64,000 nucleotides of DNA from Haemaphysalis longicornis (lineage: Eukaryota; Arthropoda; Arachnida; Ixodida; Ixodidae): NCBI GenBank assembly GCA_013339765.2, contig JABSTR010000956.1:62001-126000 (forward strand). Direction: 5' to 3'. Made by a program: the position numbers and the translations under genes. The notes beneath the pieces were generated by a model. That model saw only the letters and a list, made by a program, of their open reading frames with translations, searched no databases and was not told where the DNA came from. This document shows, piece after piece, positions 8,520 through 23,500 of the stretch (the first letter of the stretch is position 1; every line of letters begins with the position of its first letter).

Positions 8520-11500
8520 GTCAGCGCCCCTGCTTGCCTGTGCATGCCCTCCCTGGGGAGGGTCACCCCAACCCACCAGTCACAAGTACTAGTTTGCTGA
8601 AACGTAAAGGCAAGGCACGCAACAGGGATCTCATCCTTGGAACAGCGCCAAAGGAGATGACTCGGAATTTCATTGCAACACAGGGGAAGAGGGCGGGGGC
8701 ATTTGAAACCATCACTGCAGCTCACTGAGTGCGACCACCAGGTAGATGAGAAACTTCTTTGTCAGTGAACAGCGCAGAAGGGTATCTGACACGGGTTTCT
8801 CTGTTGAAATAGGCTTGAGCCATCTCTCGTGTCAGTTGGTTCTTGCTTTTCGAAGCAATGAAGCAATTTCCGAGGTCACGGTGGCAGCCATAGTGTGTGC
8901 AATGGGTGCCTAGATATCCGTTATCTGCTTTTCCCCCCCGCTATTGCGATGCTCGTGCAATCTACCGTTGACGCACCGTGTTTGCCATATGACAAATGGG
9001 AACGCAGCAGCATGCACTGAAGAGTCTTTCTTTGGCACGTCATGGGCACACTCCATTGTAAATGGCTCTGAGATATTGTGTACCTACACAAGTGCTAGTA
9101 CAGGCCATAGTTGTTGCGCTGCCTTTTCTTTCTGTGGAACACATCCCCAAGCCTGTTAGAGGCGAGTACTAGCCAGTGGTTGTCCATCACGGAGCAAGGG
9201 CTGCGTGGCCTGGGGCCCAGCGCTCACGCTGCCGCAGCCACACTAAGCTACATGCGCAGGCTTCCGGGTCCTTCCCCTGGTGCCTCCCCAGGGCCTTGCA
9301 AGCGCTGCATGTGGGCCGTTGGAAGCATTTTCTCCCCCCAAAGGACGACATTGTACTGCACCCTTTCATACAGGCAGCCTCTCACCCATCTTTCAATTCA
9401 ATTCAATTCAATTCAATTTTATTTAACATCACACGATGTTGGGAGGTACGGGCAAAAAGCCATAACGAGGCTTGACTGGGCCCGTACCCCCTGCTTTGCA
9501 AACAGTACAAAGTTACACGCGATACATTATTAGCACGTCTGCGGTACAGTGCATAAAAGAATACAGATTCGGATTCCGAAACAAAAGAAAAAAAAAATCT
9601 ATACAGTCCGATTGCTGAAATAGGGTGAACACATACAGGGAAAAATGCGCAACTTAATCTGTACGATTTTCAGCAATATGCATAATAACTGACTCAGCAA
9701 ATTGCCATGAACAACAACTCAAAGACCGAAAGGAAGGAAGCATATCAAGCGAAAAGAAAAAAAAAGAAATAAGAAAAAAAAACGAAAAAAAAACAGACAA
9801 CAAAAAAGTGGGAGAAAAAAAAAGAGAGAGAACAGCTCAGACACAAGAAAAAGTACGCACATGGCAAAGAAACTTGGCGCAACGCAAATTCATTACAGTC
9901 ATACGTCGCAAATAGAAACAAGTAAAAAAGTATGTTTTTGCGCAAGCGCAAAGAAACTACAAGAAATTTTCCCGCAAGCGTTTGAATGAGATGAAAGCGA
10001 TATCTGAGTTGCTTTCACGTGATAACTTATTAAGAATGGACGGCAGACGATGTTTCAGCATCTGTGTGCCATAATCTGTTCGGCATGTATCAACTTCGTA
10101 AGGTTCAGGATGGCGAGTGCAGTAACTTGGATCATTTATTCTTAGGTTAGCTAATTCAGTCAAAGTGTGTTCTCTTTTGTTAAGTTCAGTTTTGTAGCAT
10201 CGACACAATCGGAAAGAATATAAAGATTTAACACTAACAATCTTCAATTGCTGAAAGAACTGGGCAGTGTGGGCTAGGTAGCAAACCTTAGCAACTATAC
10301 GAACGGCTCGTTTCTGTAGTCGAAGTAACTTGTTGATATTTTCTGCCGTGGTAGTCGCCCACACCAGTGCTCCATAATTAATAGATGAGGAAAATAAACA
10401 GTTGTACAAAGTTCTATTTACGGAAATAGGAAAATACAGACAGTGACGACGCATACAACCTATCACTTGTGACAGTTTTCCTGCCAGGTAATTAACGTGC
10501 CGATCCCATGATAAATTTTCCGAGAAATAGACACCCAGCGTTTTAAACCAGGGTACCATTTCAAGCTGTGTATTGCTGATCATGATTGCTGGAAGATCGA
10601 GAACTTTATTGCGTGGTCGAAATAGTATTGCCTTAGTTTTATCTACGTTTATTTTTAAATTGTTTTTTGTCGCCCAGGTGTGAATAAGTTTAAGCGTTTT
10701 GTTCGCCTGGTTGGCAAGAGCAACACCTGTTTGGCCGTGAAAAAACAAACTAGTGTCATCGGCATACAGAATGTATTTTGCAGATTGATCAATGTTTACA
10801 ATTTCGTTGATATCAAGTATAAAAAGAAAGGGTCCAAGTATACTGCCTTGGGGGACGCCAGTGGTTACTGGTTTTATCATGGAGCAATGGTGGTTAATGT
10901 CTACAAACTGAGAACGGTGTTGAAGATAGGAAGCAATCAGGGAGTGTATTTTACCCCGGAAACCATAGTATTCAAGTTTAAGCAGAAGAATTTTATGATC
11001 AATAAGGTCGAAAGCTTTTGTAAAATCTAAAAAAATACCAAGGACCACGTTCCGATTTTCAAAGTTTTGTAAAATATACTCCTTTTGGGCCAGCAATGCT
11101 AGTTCAGTGGATTTATTCTGGCGGAAACCGAATTGGGCCGAGCTTAAAATGTTATGCACGTTGGAAAAAGATAATAGTCGTTTAAGAATTACTTTTTCGA
11201 GTCCTTTTGAAAAAATTGGAAGGATAGATATTGGACGGTAGTTACCAAAGTCATTACTGTCACCTTTTTTAAAAACTACGGTCACTTTTGCGCATTGCAT
11301 ATTGCGAGGAAATATTCCCTCCGATAAACAGATGTTAAATATGTGCACTAGGATTGGTGAGATTATGTCGATGACATGCTTAATCGGTTTAACTTGAAGG
11401 CCAAGATTGTCTTCAGCTTTACTATTTTCGAGTGACGTGAATGCCGATATGACTTCACCTGGGGACACGGGCTCTATAAACATTGTGTTTTGTTGATGGG

Positions 11501-14500
11501 GTTTCATGTAAGAAAAGTCGTAATCTGTATTTTCAGACACTGGAGCTAAGGACAGAAAATAATTATTAAAGGCATTTGCAAGGTTAGTTTCAGTTAGCTC
11601 GCAATTACCCCTAACAATTTTAGTTACAGGCTGCGTGGAGCGTCCAAGTAAAGAGTTCATTATTTTCCAGGTGTCTTTTGAACTTTTTGCTGCAGCGTCA
11701 AATATATTGATGTAATACTGTCGTTTAGAAGCGCGCAGTTCTTTTGTAACATGGTTTCTAAACTCTTTAAATCTCCTGAATGCATCAGGGTCCTTCGTAT
11801 GCATAAATTTTCGGTATAGTTTGTCTCTCTTCCTTATGAGCCTTAGCGTTTCTCCAGTTACCCATGGCTTCCGCGCCTTTTTTGACTGTCTGAATGTTTT
11901 AAGAGGGAACGAAAGATTATAAATGGCGGTGAATTTCGTCATGAAATTGTCATAGGCCGATTCGGGGCTGTCATCTTCCAGAACGTTGTCCCAGTTTACA
12001 TTACCAAGCTGCTGTCTGAATATATCCAATGTGCTTGAATTAATCAATCGATAAGTTGAGTCTCGTTGTGTATACCTAGTGGCCTTGACGTTCCGGTCGA
12101 CAGATACAAAAATGGGCAAATGGTCACTTATGGCATACGTAATAACATCACCGACTGAGCTACCAGTATCGAAGTTAGTGATGAAAAGATCAAGTAGTGT
12201 TTCAGAGCTTGGAGTTATTCTAGTAGGAGATGTTATTATATTTTGACAGGTATTCATATTCAGTATAGTTTCAAATTCATGCTTGGTGTTATTTTCATCA
12301 AGCATATTAATATTAAAATCACCACCCATAATTAATTCGTACTTATGGTGATTGACAAAGTCTAAGAAGGATTCTAAGAATTAAAAAAAAATTGGAGCAG
12401 ATGAGTCCGGTGGACGGTAACAAACGCAAAAAATGCAAGAGCCAGTCTTGATCGCTAACGTTTCATAATTGGGGGTTATTGATGAAAACTGAGACAGTAG
12501 TTCACAACTCAATCTGTTCGAAACCAGCATAGATACACCACCCCCTCGTTTTCCCGTTCTATTCGCAACAAATGGCTTATATCCAGGGATCACAAATACA
12601 TCTTTTTCCGAGGTGAACCACGTTTCAGAAAACATTATGATATCGAAAAACGTGTTAACTTCATTAAAAAAACACTCCAAGTGGTTGTACTTGTTTTTAC
12701 GGCGACTGCAAATTGAAATGAATACAATTAAACCGAGGTCTAATGGAACTTGTTATGTATTTTTTCAATTCTGACACGAATAATTTTTCGTCATGCGAAC
12801 GCATCATGGCGTACCTAAAACAAGGTGAAAGCAAGTGGGAATAAAGCATGTAATGCAGAGGAACAATGGTAGTGCGGCCAACAACCACGTAGAGGCAGTG
12901 TCAGGGCGAAATTTAATACGTGTTTTTGTCTCGTAGTAAGCTGCATTCGTTTTGACGTGCCGGAACACTGGTGCGAAGATATAAGGACGATTCAGTTCGC
13001 TACAGTCGGTATGAAGAATGGTTTGTGTGACCTCGGATATTGTGCTCTGTTTGTGCTGCAGAATAAGGAAAGATGAAGGAGATAGGATCGAAAAAAAAAA
13101 GGGGCGTATTTGCTTGCCTTATAAGAGGACTGCTTCTGGTTGCCTTTATTGGCGTGATTAGGTGTCGAGGGGTAGGTAACGTCACGATAGTGCAAGCGTG
13201 CGATTCTTTACTGGATCTTGTCAAGGTCGAGTTCATGTTTGATGATAACTGTTTGCAGAGTCATCAGATTTCTTTGCGTATATCTTTCCGCCACGTGACC
13301 AAACATACTTCCACCCACTCGCCGTTTTTCTTAGCAACGACCATGCCCAGAAGACGCTTCAGGATGGGACACAGGTGATCATTTACAAAAACAGGTGCAG
13401 CTGAAGAGTTGCCAAAATCTGTATTTGTCAGGCGCAGTTTCCTAGCTTTCTCGATCAGAGCGTCCCTCTTTTGTCGCCTGGCAAACTGCACCACGATTCC
13501 GCTAGGCTTTGCTTTGGAGGGTACTCGGTGAACGACTTCAATGTCTTCAGGCTCAATGGTTACCCCTGAAAGGGCTCCCAGCTTGCAAACCGTGTCAGTT
13601 AGGTTTTCAGAAGGAGCTTCTTCAATTCCCTTAATCTCAATGTTCTTGTTGCGCGAGTACTGCTCGGAAAGAAGCAGGCGGGATTCTACGTCTGCAAGTC
13701 GTTTACGCATGGAGTCTAGCTCCGCGCGTAAAGTAGCATTTTCAGCAGTAAGGCTTGCATTTTCAGCCTTCACGTCACTGCAATCCTGTCGCAGTTTCTC
13801 GAAGATGCCACTCATGAATTCAATACTTTCCTTCTCTTCGCGATGCTCAGTTTTCAGTGTCCTAATCTCAGCACGCAAATCTCGCTCCACCGCCTCACGA
13901 GCAGCCCTAATTTCCTGGCGCAATTCATCCCTCAGATCGCTTATCGTTGGAGCCATTTTGGCTGCAGCTACAGACAAAGAGCTAAGTACAGAACAAGAGC
14001 AAAATCGCACAATTTTTATCACACACTAAGGCAGCAGCGGCAGCAATAGAAACATATGAATACTACAGAGGCTCAAGACTGCGAACCAACCTGCAAGGTT
14101 GAAAGGAAGATTTTCAGGCGAGGGTCCGCTGTGCTGCCACTGCTGCAAATACGGCCACTGCGCGCCAGTCCAGTCTTTTTGAAGGGACTTCAGCCGGTAG
14201 GGGCGCCGCCGAAGATGCGCAGAAGCCACACAGATGGTCCCACGAGTGCGTTTTGAAGAGCAGGCAGCAAGTCCTTTCCCACCGTTCCGAGCGTGCCACG
14301 CGTCGGCGATAGGCCAGAAGCACCGTCTGCAAGGTTGAAAGGAAGATTTTCAGGCGAGGGTCCGCTGTGCTGCCACTGCTGCAAATACCTTGGCCTTTTC
14401 TCCCATTTTCCTGAGTTTTGGCGACTCAGGGCAGCCCCTGTGCTTGCTTTGCCGTACAGTATGGGGGAGCCGGCTCGAGGATGACTAGAGCTGTTTCGGC

Positions 14501-17500
14501 ACTCATAAAGGGGTTGTCATAAGAGAAAAAAGTTTGCGCTTCTTCTATTTTTTTTTTTCCCAGTCACAAAAATCGGGCGCTGATTAGAAGCGCTAAGAGG
14601 GGCCACCATTTTAGCCACGGCTACTCTCGTGTTCAGAGTGCTGTGCCAGCTGTGCTGCTGCAGCTCCTCACTGTTCACTTGCCAGCGTAATTTCTTGTGT
14701 GGGTTACCAAGTTTGAAAACCTGGTCCGGTCTCGGTGATAGTACGTATCCCAATTGTGCTGCTGCATAGATAATGCGAGTTCGGGGCTAGATTTCCTAGT
14801 TATTACTTTTCGCAAAAGATGAAACGACCAAATCACTGACCAAACGAAAAAGCAAGAGGTGGCATTTCGAGAACGCTATGGCTCCCTTGTTCACAGTGCC
14901 AGCCATTCACTGCAAGGCCCTGATTTTGGTAGCCTTGAGTAATGTCGTCGCCAGAGGGTGTGCAATGTTGTGGGGCTCACTGCCCAGACGGAGGCATTGT
15001 CAGAGTTTTGGCGTTGCCCCCCTTCCTTCGCATGCCTTGCGATGACATGGAGACGGCCGCACTCTCTTTCCCACCGTCCTACTGGTGTGGCTCCAGGCAT
15101 TTGCAGGAATGGCCCAATGTGCACTGCGGAAGAAGCCTGTCTTCAGCTGCACTAGCCAGCTTGCTTGCAGGGGCATGTGCAGGCTGTGCTCGCAGAATGC
15201 CCATGCCAGGGCCTCGCTGACTGCCAGGAGCCACTCTGGGGGGCTGCAGGGCCCCGGTGGGCAACTGAGCCATTCTTTTCTTCTGGGTATTTCCCACGAA
15301 TGAATGTGGGTGGTGGTTCTGCCTCACCGCGGCTTAACCGGAGCAGGTTCTGGCACGATTTATTGGCCCAGGGGATGGGCCCACTGAAATCCCGGCACCT
15401 TCCACGGCGGCCAGGTTTCGGGTGGACATCAAGGTGAAATTAATCAGCACCATTGAGGGGCTCCAGGAACCACCAGAGAATGCAGAAACAGCCGCCCACA
15501 TACCCGAGGAACAGTTTCGGCTGCAAATGGTCCCAGGCTTTGGATTCAGTGGCTTCCATAGTAAGGTTTGCGCTCCTTACGGAAGTCCAGGCTCCCATCG
15601 CTGTTCCAAAAGTCTGCTGGTGCAAGTGGCTGTTGTGGCTGAAGTGTTGGCACAGCGAAGCAGCTGGCACAGCCCCGCCCCGTCCCTTCTTGCATCACCG
15701 AGTCCTCGCTGAGACGCTGCCTGCGAGTCTCTTGTGGCTGGGGAACGTGCGTCTGAGGACTTGGTCAGGGGATTGCAGGGTTCGTATTAAGCTGCCTGAC
15801 CAGACTGTGGGCCGTCCAACCATCGACTTCATTGTTGCATCCCGTGCAGTCTTTATTGGCGGAGCAGGTGGAAGGGGGCCTAGACTGGGCTGATTCTTAC
15901 ACGGACACTGAATGCAAAGTGCAAGTCAATAGATTAGCTAACTGACAACCCCAATATGTGTACCTCTCTTAGACGTAGCTTTTTGTAAAATAAGGTAGAA
16001 AATAGTGAAAAAGTGAAGACAGGTATTGCCACCAATGGCCATACCTCACAAATTACACCAGAAATAGTTAACATTGCGCAACAAATATTTGTGCAATCCA
16101 CTCTCAGAAGTTTATAGAAACTTAACTGAAAGTTCTTGAAGTCTCATATTGGTACATGGAAGAAGAAAACGAAAGCTAGAAAGAATATCGTGAGAGCTCA
16201 GGCAATGCATCACGCGACAAAACCAAACACCAACAGTCATTTCAGTTTCGGTGCAATACCTGGTGCAATACCTCAGCCAGGTGACTATAATGACCCTCTG
16301 CGTGCTTTCATTGCGTTAAAAAAAAAAAAAAGAAAGAAAAACGACACGGGAACGCCTATTTGGCTGAAGTCAGTATTTTCAAGGGTGTGCAACATGTTCC
16401 TTGTGTGCCACTGGGTGGTGCCACTTGTCCAACCATCTGTTGGTAGCGCTGTGCGAGGAGCATTGCAGGGGCTGCGCACGAGCGGGGTTGATTGAACACC
16501 AATATTCACTCAGCCTCAAAAGTAGGTTTGCGCTAATAGTGGATGTTAAGATTGAAGCGAATTTGAAGCACATAATGATTTTGGCTGAACATCTTGTAAT
16601 TGAATATTGAATACAGTGGAACCTCGATAATAAAAATCTCACAGGACCGCAAAAAATATTTCTATCATCGGAAAATTGTATAAACCAACACAGACCTAAA
16701 ACTGAGCACCGAAAATGAGTTTTCATTTATTTCTTTTCTTACTTTCGCGCGAGGAAATCCGTGATGTTTTTCTGCCTTGTCTTAGCCTCCATGTCGCTGA
16801 GCAGTCCTCTCCGGAGCGTGCAAAACTCCATTCGCAGTGCCCACGCTCACTGCATGCGGCAACGCTTCAAGGGCAGGCAGGGTTTCGCACCCGGCCTCAC
16901 CCGTGTTAGGCAGAGCCCATACTTCGTACTTTGATAAAAGCGCCATCAGTGGCTCACCTCTGAGTCGTCCATCTTCTCTCCGTCGCTGCTCACGGTTGTG
17001 TATACAAGACCGTGCTGCTGCTCGAAACAGGGAACCCACCCGCCGGAGGCCCGAAAGCCCGGCTCAGTTCCAAGGAAGGGGGCGACGTTGTTGGCTTTGT
17101 CCGGAACCAATGGTGTCGACGTTCACTGCAGTCGCAGTCACTTCCTTGAACCACGTCAAGAGGATGTCTGCAAGCTTGACATGCTGGGGCTGGGCCTGCT
17201 CGATGTTCACGCCCAAGGGCTGCACGTTTTGCAAAATGGCGTCGCGTCGCACTGCCCAATAATGATGCACAGTTTCGATGGCCGTGGGACGAGCCCTTTT
17301 GCCAAGTCGCTGCCCTTCTTTTTCAGTTTGCCGTCGACTTTGTTCTGAATCCTCCGCTTTCCACTGAAGGAAGGGGCTTTTCTGTTACACGACATGACTG
17401 ATTGCCTGGTTGATCTGGTTGGGAGAAGCCCGCTCACTGTCGAAGCCTCGCATACGCATCTTGGAAAGTGAACGTCTACCGTGAGCAGGCGGCGGCAACA

Positions 17501-20500
17501 GCGAGGAGCAGGTGATGTCGAGTGGCTAGCTGAGGGCACCTGCATGCCCAAGTCCCTCAAGGCGTTCTTCTCGCTCGAACGGTGTTGCCCAGAGCCCGGT
17601 GGGAATGGCGGCCGTAGACTCGGCACACCTAGCGTGCTCGTACGACAACAGCCCGGCTGTTCCCGGAGAAAGAGCCTGTACTCCATTCCTGAAGAAAGAG
17701 TGACAAAGCGGAGAGAGAATGGACCGTTGCTTGCTTGCTGGGTGGTCTAGACAGCTCTGACATGCGGGCACCTCACGAGCTAGTTTGTATTATCCACCGG
17801 GTTGCAGAGGTCCGTTCGTATCAGCTAAAATTTCGCCCATTGCAAGCAATGCAATTTCTCCGGGACTTGTCATCATGCAGAATTGTGTCATTGGGATTTC
17901 CCAGTAGTTGCCTGTGGAAAATCTTGGCCACAGAGTGACAAGCGAGGTAATACTGACTACGTGCAATTCTTAAGGAGACTAATGGTTGAAAATGGGAACA
18001 CTTAACGTATACACTCGCATCTAACGTGCCCTCGGTTCGAACACGGACTTGATTTTTGGAACTGAAAGAAAGAGAAAGCGCAGCAGTTTGCTTCCCAGGA
18101 CAGGCCGTTTATGGGTGGAAGACGTTCAGTTATTATCAAGCCAAGAGCATGACAGGACCACATAGGGACTACCTTTCAGAATTCCGGTTGAGACAGTTTA
18201 AAAAATGCTAAAAAGATGTCCAGTGAACGGCTGTGTCAGAAGTGGCAATTCACTGCACAGTATGCTAACTGGGCAAAGTGTGGAAAGGCGTGCGCTTGCT
18301 TCGGTACAAAGGGGCACTTGCGATCTGCTAGAGTGTCGTGCGAGCTTTCAGCCCTGCAGGGAGCCCTCCCAAGGGCCCATTTGATTGGCTGCGTGCCACC
18401 TTTGCAACTTGTGGTCCACACCCGCCTCCCGTGCTCATCTTTTCCTTTTCTGCGTGCCCCAGCGTTCTTTGTCTGTGCGAAAAAATAAACCTCGGCTGCG
18501 TCTTATCTGTTCTTGTTCTGATGTTGCCACCGTCCGTGCAACCTTCAGGGCTTTGCTTGCGTGAGCGGCCGATTGTGGTTTCTCTGCTTTGTCAATAATG
18601 ATTAGCAGTGACTGGTGCTGTTCAAGTAGGCAGTCAATTTCAACGCACGTACAATTTCCGGACCTATTTTCCGGGAAGAAAGGTGCTCGGTACAATCGCG
18701 GAAATGTGGTGTTCAAATGTGACATTTATCATACTGGAGCACAAATCAGAATACAAAGTTCCAACATGGCAAAAGAAATGGAAGTTGACTAAAACTGCAT
18801 CTCAGCATGGCTGCATAGAAGGCCTCCCTGTCCAGTAGGCCCAAGTGTGTGGCTGCTGCTGCTGCTGCAGGCCCTGGAGCTGCAGTCCCGGTTTGCCGCA
18901 GACGACCGGTTCCGCCTCAGCGAGCGCTTCTGGGAGAGCGAGGGGGAGGACGACCCGGCGGCTGCTGGCGGCACATCCGACGGCGACGGCGGTGAGCCTC
19001 GCACGGCACTTTTCCAGTTTGAATGGGGATAGCAAAAACTGGAGGTGGAGGATCACACCAGCTGTTTTCGGGTGTGCATATGTTTCCTGTTGGGGGGTGG
19101 GGCTTCATAAACTGCACACGATGGTTGCAAACAGCAGACGGCTCGAAAGCTAGCCGTGCTTTGGGAATGCACCTCCGGTGTGCGTTTGTTTAACGTTGAG
19201 CAGTCTGAAGGGACCACGCGGGAGTGTGTTCTTTGATGGGACATTCTGCTGTGGTCGCTGCAGGGGGCGAGCCCTGGGACGTGGCGCAGGAGCGCTCACG
19301 CAACCTTGACATCCTCGGGGACGTCCTCGGCCCGGCAGCCAGGGGGAACCGGCCGCTCTTCAAGTGAGTCCGCGGGGGGGTTTGCACGCGAGCCAGCCAG
19401 CCAGCCCTGGGCCTCGAGAGCTCACCCTGGCACAGGGACTTGCTTCCCAGCCCCGTGGTTTTCTTCGCTGGCTGCTTTTCCAGGCTCACAACCCTTACGA
19501 TGGACAGCCGTGCTCATTGGCCATCTCTGCCTGTTGTGGCGTCCATGAATGAGGGAACTTGTTACCAGCACGTTGTGTGCACGTGCTTGTGCCTGCAGCC
19601 TCGTGTTTGCCACAGGCCCTTCCTTGTCCACCTCGGGGAAGCTGTGGAAGCACTGAAGCTGCGGTTGCACACCACATCAAAAAACCCCGATAACACGACT
19701 TTCAAGGGGCCACGCGAAAGCGTCGTATGATTAGGGCACGAGTAAATGCCGGCCTAGGAGGCGGTCTCATGCGACAGGTGGGCTAGGAACTTGTTTAAAC
19801 TGATATATTTGGCGCATTCTCGTGTAATTTGCGAAACTTTACCCATAATGCCAAGTTTATGTAAAAGGGAAAAGAAAGTGCCCATTTTGTGCCCCTCCAT
19901 GTCGTCTGCGTGCCCAGCAGCCGTGTGCCGCTGCGCGACCCCCCCCCCCCCACGCTGTCTGGCGCTGGCCCACCAGCCCTGAGCCTCGCGCGCGAAATAA
20001 GCCAGGGAGGTTGGCGCGGTCACGAGCTAATTGAGAGGGGAGAGGGCGAGAGTGTGAAACTGCCCAGGCCAAGCGAAGCACGGCGAGAGGGAAAGAACGG
20101 AGCGACAGCGCGGCCCTGGAAGACACTGATGAGCAGAGAGCCAAGAGCACAAAGTGGGGGGCGCGAGAGCGTCGTGAAAGGAAGGAGCGTTGGTCCTGCC
20201 GTCTGGCCTGACTGCCGTTTCTGGTTCACCTTGGCAGATCAGTCCTGGGAAAAAGTTCATCCAGCACGTAATCCTGACAGCTCACTTTGCCATGGCCACT
20301 TCTTTCTTCACTTGGCGTGATAGCACCCGTGCTGCATGAGCACGTGAAATGATGAAGCTCGAGTCGAACAGCCTTCGGCATTTTAAAGGTCATCTGAATT
20401 GGAAAGAGGGTTTCCGACCTGCACGACAGTTTTCCAGGGCTTACCTTACTCGCTCATCACATTTTGGGGTTGCTACTGCTGCCCAATTCTGTTCTCAAGC

Positions 20501-23500
20501 ATGACCCAATTTAACAGTTAAACTACCATATTTTCCGCTGTATAAGCCGCAGGTTTTTTTTCTGAAATTTTCGTTGGTGCGTCTTATCTACTGGTGCGAC
20601 TTATGTATGGAATTAATTTGGTACGCGGCGGCTGCATATGGTCCACGCTCAAAAAGGTGCCTGTGCATTGCATGATGTCAGCGCACGTTAAGAGACAGGG
20701 CTCTATGGTCTAAATGAATGAATTATTTGTTAGCAAGTCGGAGGAAGAAGGCTTCGATGGTTTTGCCTAAACGCCATCTGTAAATACATGCCATCTGTGT
20801 GTATCAGTAAACCATTTTTGAGAAGTTAGTTACGTCTAGACTTCGTACGGTATATGCACATGTCTAGCACTGCTTACCGGGGGATACATTCAGAGGTGGC
20901 GGCCGCCGCAACCTTGTATTTCGCTGAACTTTTTAAAGGAGCCATGAAGAGAAAATGCAAGTTGGTTTTATTCGAAAGATTTCGTGTTTTATAGTGCCCC
21001 CAGCGCTTGTCCGGATACAAACGGTGCTTTATTCACTGAGAAATTAAACAATTTAGGTTAAAATTTTGATTTTCCCGCTCAATCGTGCGTTTTCGTGGTC
21101 CCCAAGTGACATCACGGGAAACCGACCGCTCTGCAGCCTAGAGTACCTTCATTACAGCATCCGCCGTACAGGGTAGAGACACGTAACGCTGGCGCCGCCA
21201 TGTTCGGTTTGCATCGCTCGCCGCCCGAAGCAAGTCATTGTGTCAAAACCGCGCTAAAATTATCGCCCGCAACGCGGTTTACTGAAGAAGTTTGAATCAT
21301 ATTGTCTGTTTCGCGTCGCTAGGTCTCGTGGGAAACGAAAAGAATAACGCGTTGAGCCCGTTGGCCCAATTGCGGCGGCACGGGACCGTTCAAAGGTTGT
21401 CTCCACCCTGTACAGCGGTGTTGGTTTGTTCGTTTGTTCCCGCGTTTCTTTACGTTCCGTAACCTAGATGGCGCCACCATACCGTGGCAAGCGTTTGGTT
21501 TGTTTTTGCCCGCATTTAAACCTGGCTTGTTTTTGTTCTGGGAGAAAATATTCGTTCCCTGAAACAGTGCTCGCTCGACAAATGGGGTCACGTAAGACAC
21601 CGTTGCTTGCGTCAATCGGCCAGTGTCGTCTGAGACAACCCCAAGCCCCGTAGTGCTGTGCAGCTAAACCAAAGCATGCTGTGCACAGTACGAACAGCAG
21701 AACGCATCAGTACTTCTATGTTTACATGTGCTTTCGTAACTTCCACTGTTTGTCCCATCATTCTTATTGCTTTGTAAAGAATGTGCCCTAAATTTAAGCA
21801 CAAATCGCTCGTTCGTCTAGTTTGTAAGCTCTACCTAATTTGCGTCTGCTTCCGCCAATCGCAGAGCTTAGCCCATGTGACATCACAGGTTCTGTTGCGG
21901 GAAATGAGCTGGTGGGTCGCATGACCATTCCCGTTTTTCCTAATTATGTAGCTTATTTGAGCGAAGTTTACGTTAAAAGTGGTGTCAGTGTGATTCTAAC
22001 GAGACAATCTTTTGAATGAACCAAACTTGTGTTTTCTCTTCATGGCTCCTTTAACAAACTGATCTTTTACAGGTTTACCTGATTAACTAGTGCGTTTTGT
22101 ACACACTATTACACCGGCGCAACTTATATACATTTTGTTTTCAGAAAAACTGCCGTTTTGAGGGGGTGCTGCCACTTATACAAAGATGCGACTTATAGAC
22201 CGGAAAACCGACATTTACTGCAAACATTATGCATTGTAGTTGCCTAAAACAAAAAGCGGGCGAAATAGCATCTTGCTGCACGGCGGTAGTCAGTAAAATA
22301 AACACATTCCGGAGGTAAAAAGGAAAAGTCACGAACCTACTTTATTGCAGTTCAAAACTGTCATTTCAAACAGACTTGGCTACGAAAAAGTCCATAATTG
22401 GACGTTGATGCACCTTCCTGATGCGAGCGATGGCTCCCTCAGCTGCGGCCGCTATGTTCACGCCATCTTCGCCGCTCTCGTGCTTGCCAAAGTAGTGGCG
22501 CAGCACGTCCACCGCATCTAGTGCCTCCAACACCGTCTTTAGCGCTTCTTTTCAAGCCATGTGCAACAGCGCTGACGATGGACTCTTGGTTGCTCACGAT
22601 GGTGGACAGCGTAGTCGTCGTCCACATGTCAAAGTCTCTTGCCACCTTACCACGGAGTGCACCTTACCTTCCTTCGCGCCCGATGCAACGGCTTTTATAA
22701 TAGCTGTCTTCTGTTCAAGCGTGATAGTCTTTCGCTTTCGCTTCCCGCCTGTCGCACTTGCGTTGTTTGGAATCACGGGGGCAGTATGATAAAAGATAAG
22801 GCTGAAGACTGCCTAAACCCACGCACACACAACTATGCAGCGACGTCGGCAATACGAACAGGGGAGCAGGGGAGGAGGGGGGGGGGGGGGGAGAAGGCGT
22901 CGCTACCAACGCAACTGTGTGCACCATGTGCATTGGGGTTCTTCTCGGACTCACTGCTTATAGTCGGCGGATTCCCCGAAGCCATAGGGATACGTGGGAA
23001 AATCGAACGTCGGACTGCTTCTCGGGGAGCCCGTGGTGAGTCCGAGACTGTAAATCGAAGGGCCCCATTGTCTGCATTCCGTGCGCAGCAAGGGGAGGGT
23101 GGGGGCTTCGCGCGCGTGGTGGGAGTTTTGAACTGCTAATACAGTTGGCGCGTCGCGCACTGTCTCAAATCCGAGTTGCGCACTGTTGTAAAATTAGCTC
23201 AAAATTTGATTTCTCAACGAAATTTGTTCGTTATATCCCGTAACGGGGAAATTTTACCTCGTTAAAATGAGATTTTAAATACACTGGTTTCTATGGGGAC
23301 TTTCAAGGGGAATTGCGATTTGCTTGTTATAGCCATTATTACGTCATAACGAGGTTTAACTGTACCTACACAGGAAAAGACCTGTGCAGAACAGGATGGC
23401 CAATAGCCCTTCCGTGGATCCCTCTCTCTCAGGGCGTGTGCATGTGTGTGTAGTGTGCGTGTGGAAAGTACGGAGTTACCCTGTGACAGTGCATTGAGTA

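Larger units (their letters stand above)
9402..14388 (-). mobile_element. CR1-like non-LTR retrotransposon, near full length
   Basis: In minus orientation the order is: duplicated 5' units (14327-14388, 14091-14152), ORF1 (coiled coil plus RRM-like), ORF2 (AP endonuclease plus RT), a 3' UTR, AATAAA, and a 3' tail of AATTG pentamers (seen as ATTCA repeats at 9402-9420). The pentamer tail replaces a poly(A), as in CR1/L2-type elements. ORF1 and ORF2 each carry frameshifts, so the copy is dead. It lies antisense in a NOL8 intron. Confidence 0.75.
8520..18870 (+). other. NOL8 intron (10.35 kb)
   Basis: Donor GTCAGC, acceptor CTGCTGCTGCTGCAG. It hosts the antisense CR1-like LINE (9402-14388). The stretches 8520-9400, 14389-16610 and 16700-18000 contain no feature I can name. 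A fragment near 18006-18050 recalls the ends of the TA-flanked element at 49191. Confidence 0.6.

Noticed and set aside
22867..22892. Long G run, possible quadruplex
   Set aside because: Homopolymer runs of G, C, T and A are common across this window; nothing ties this one to a function.
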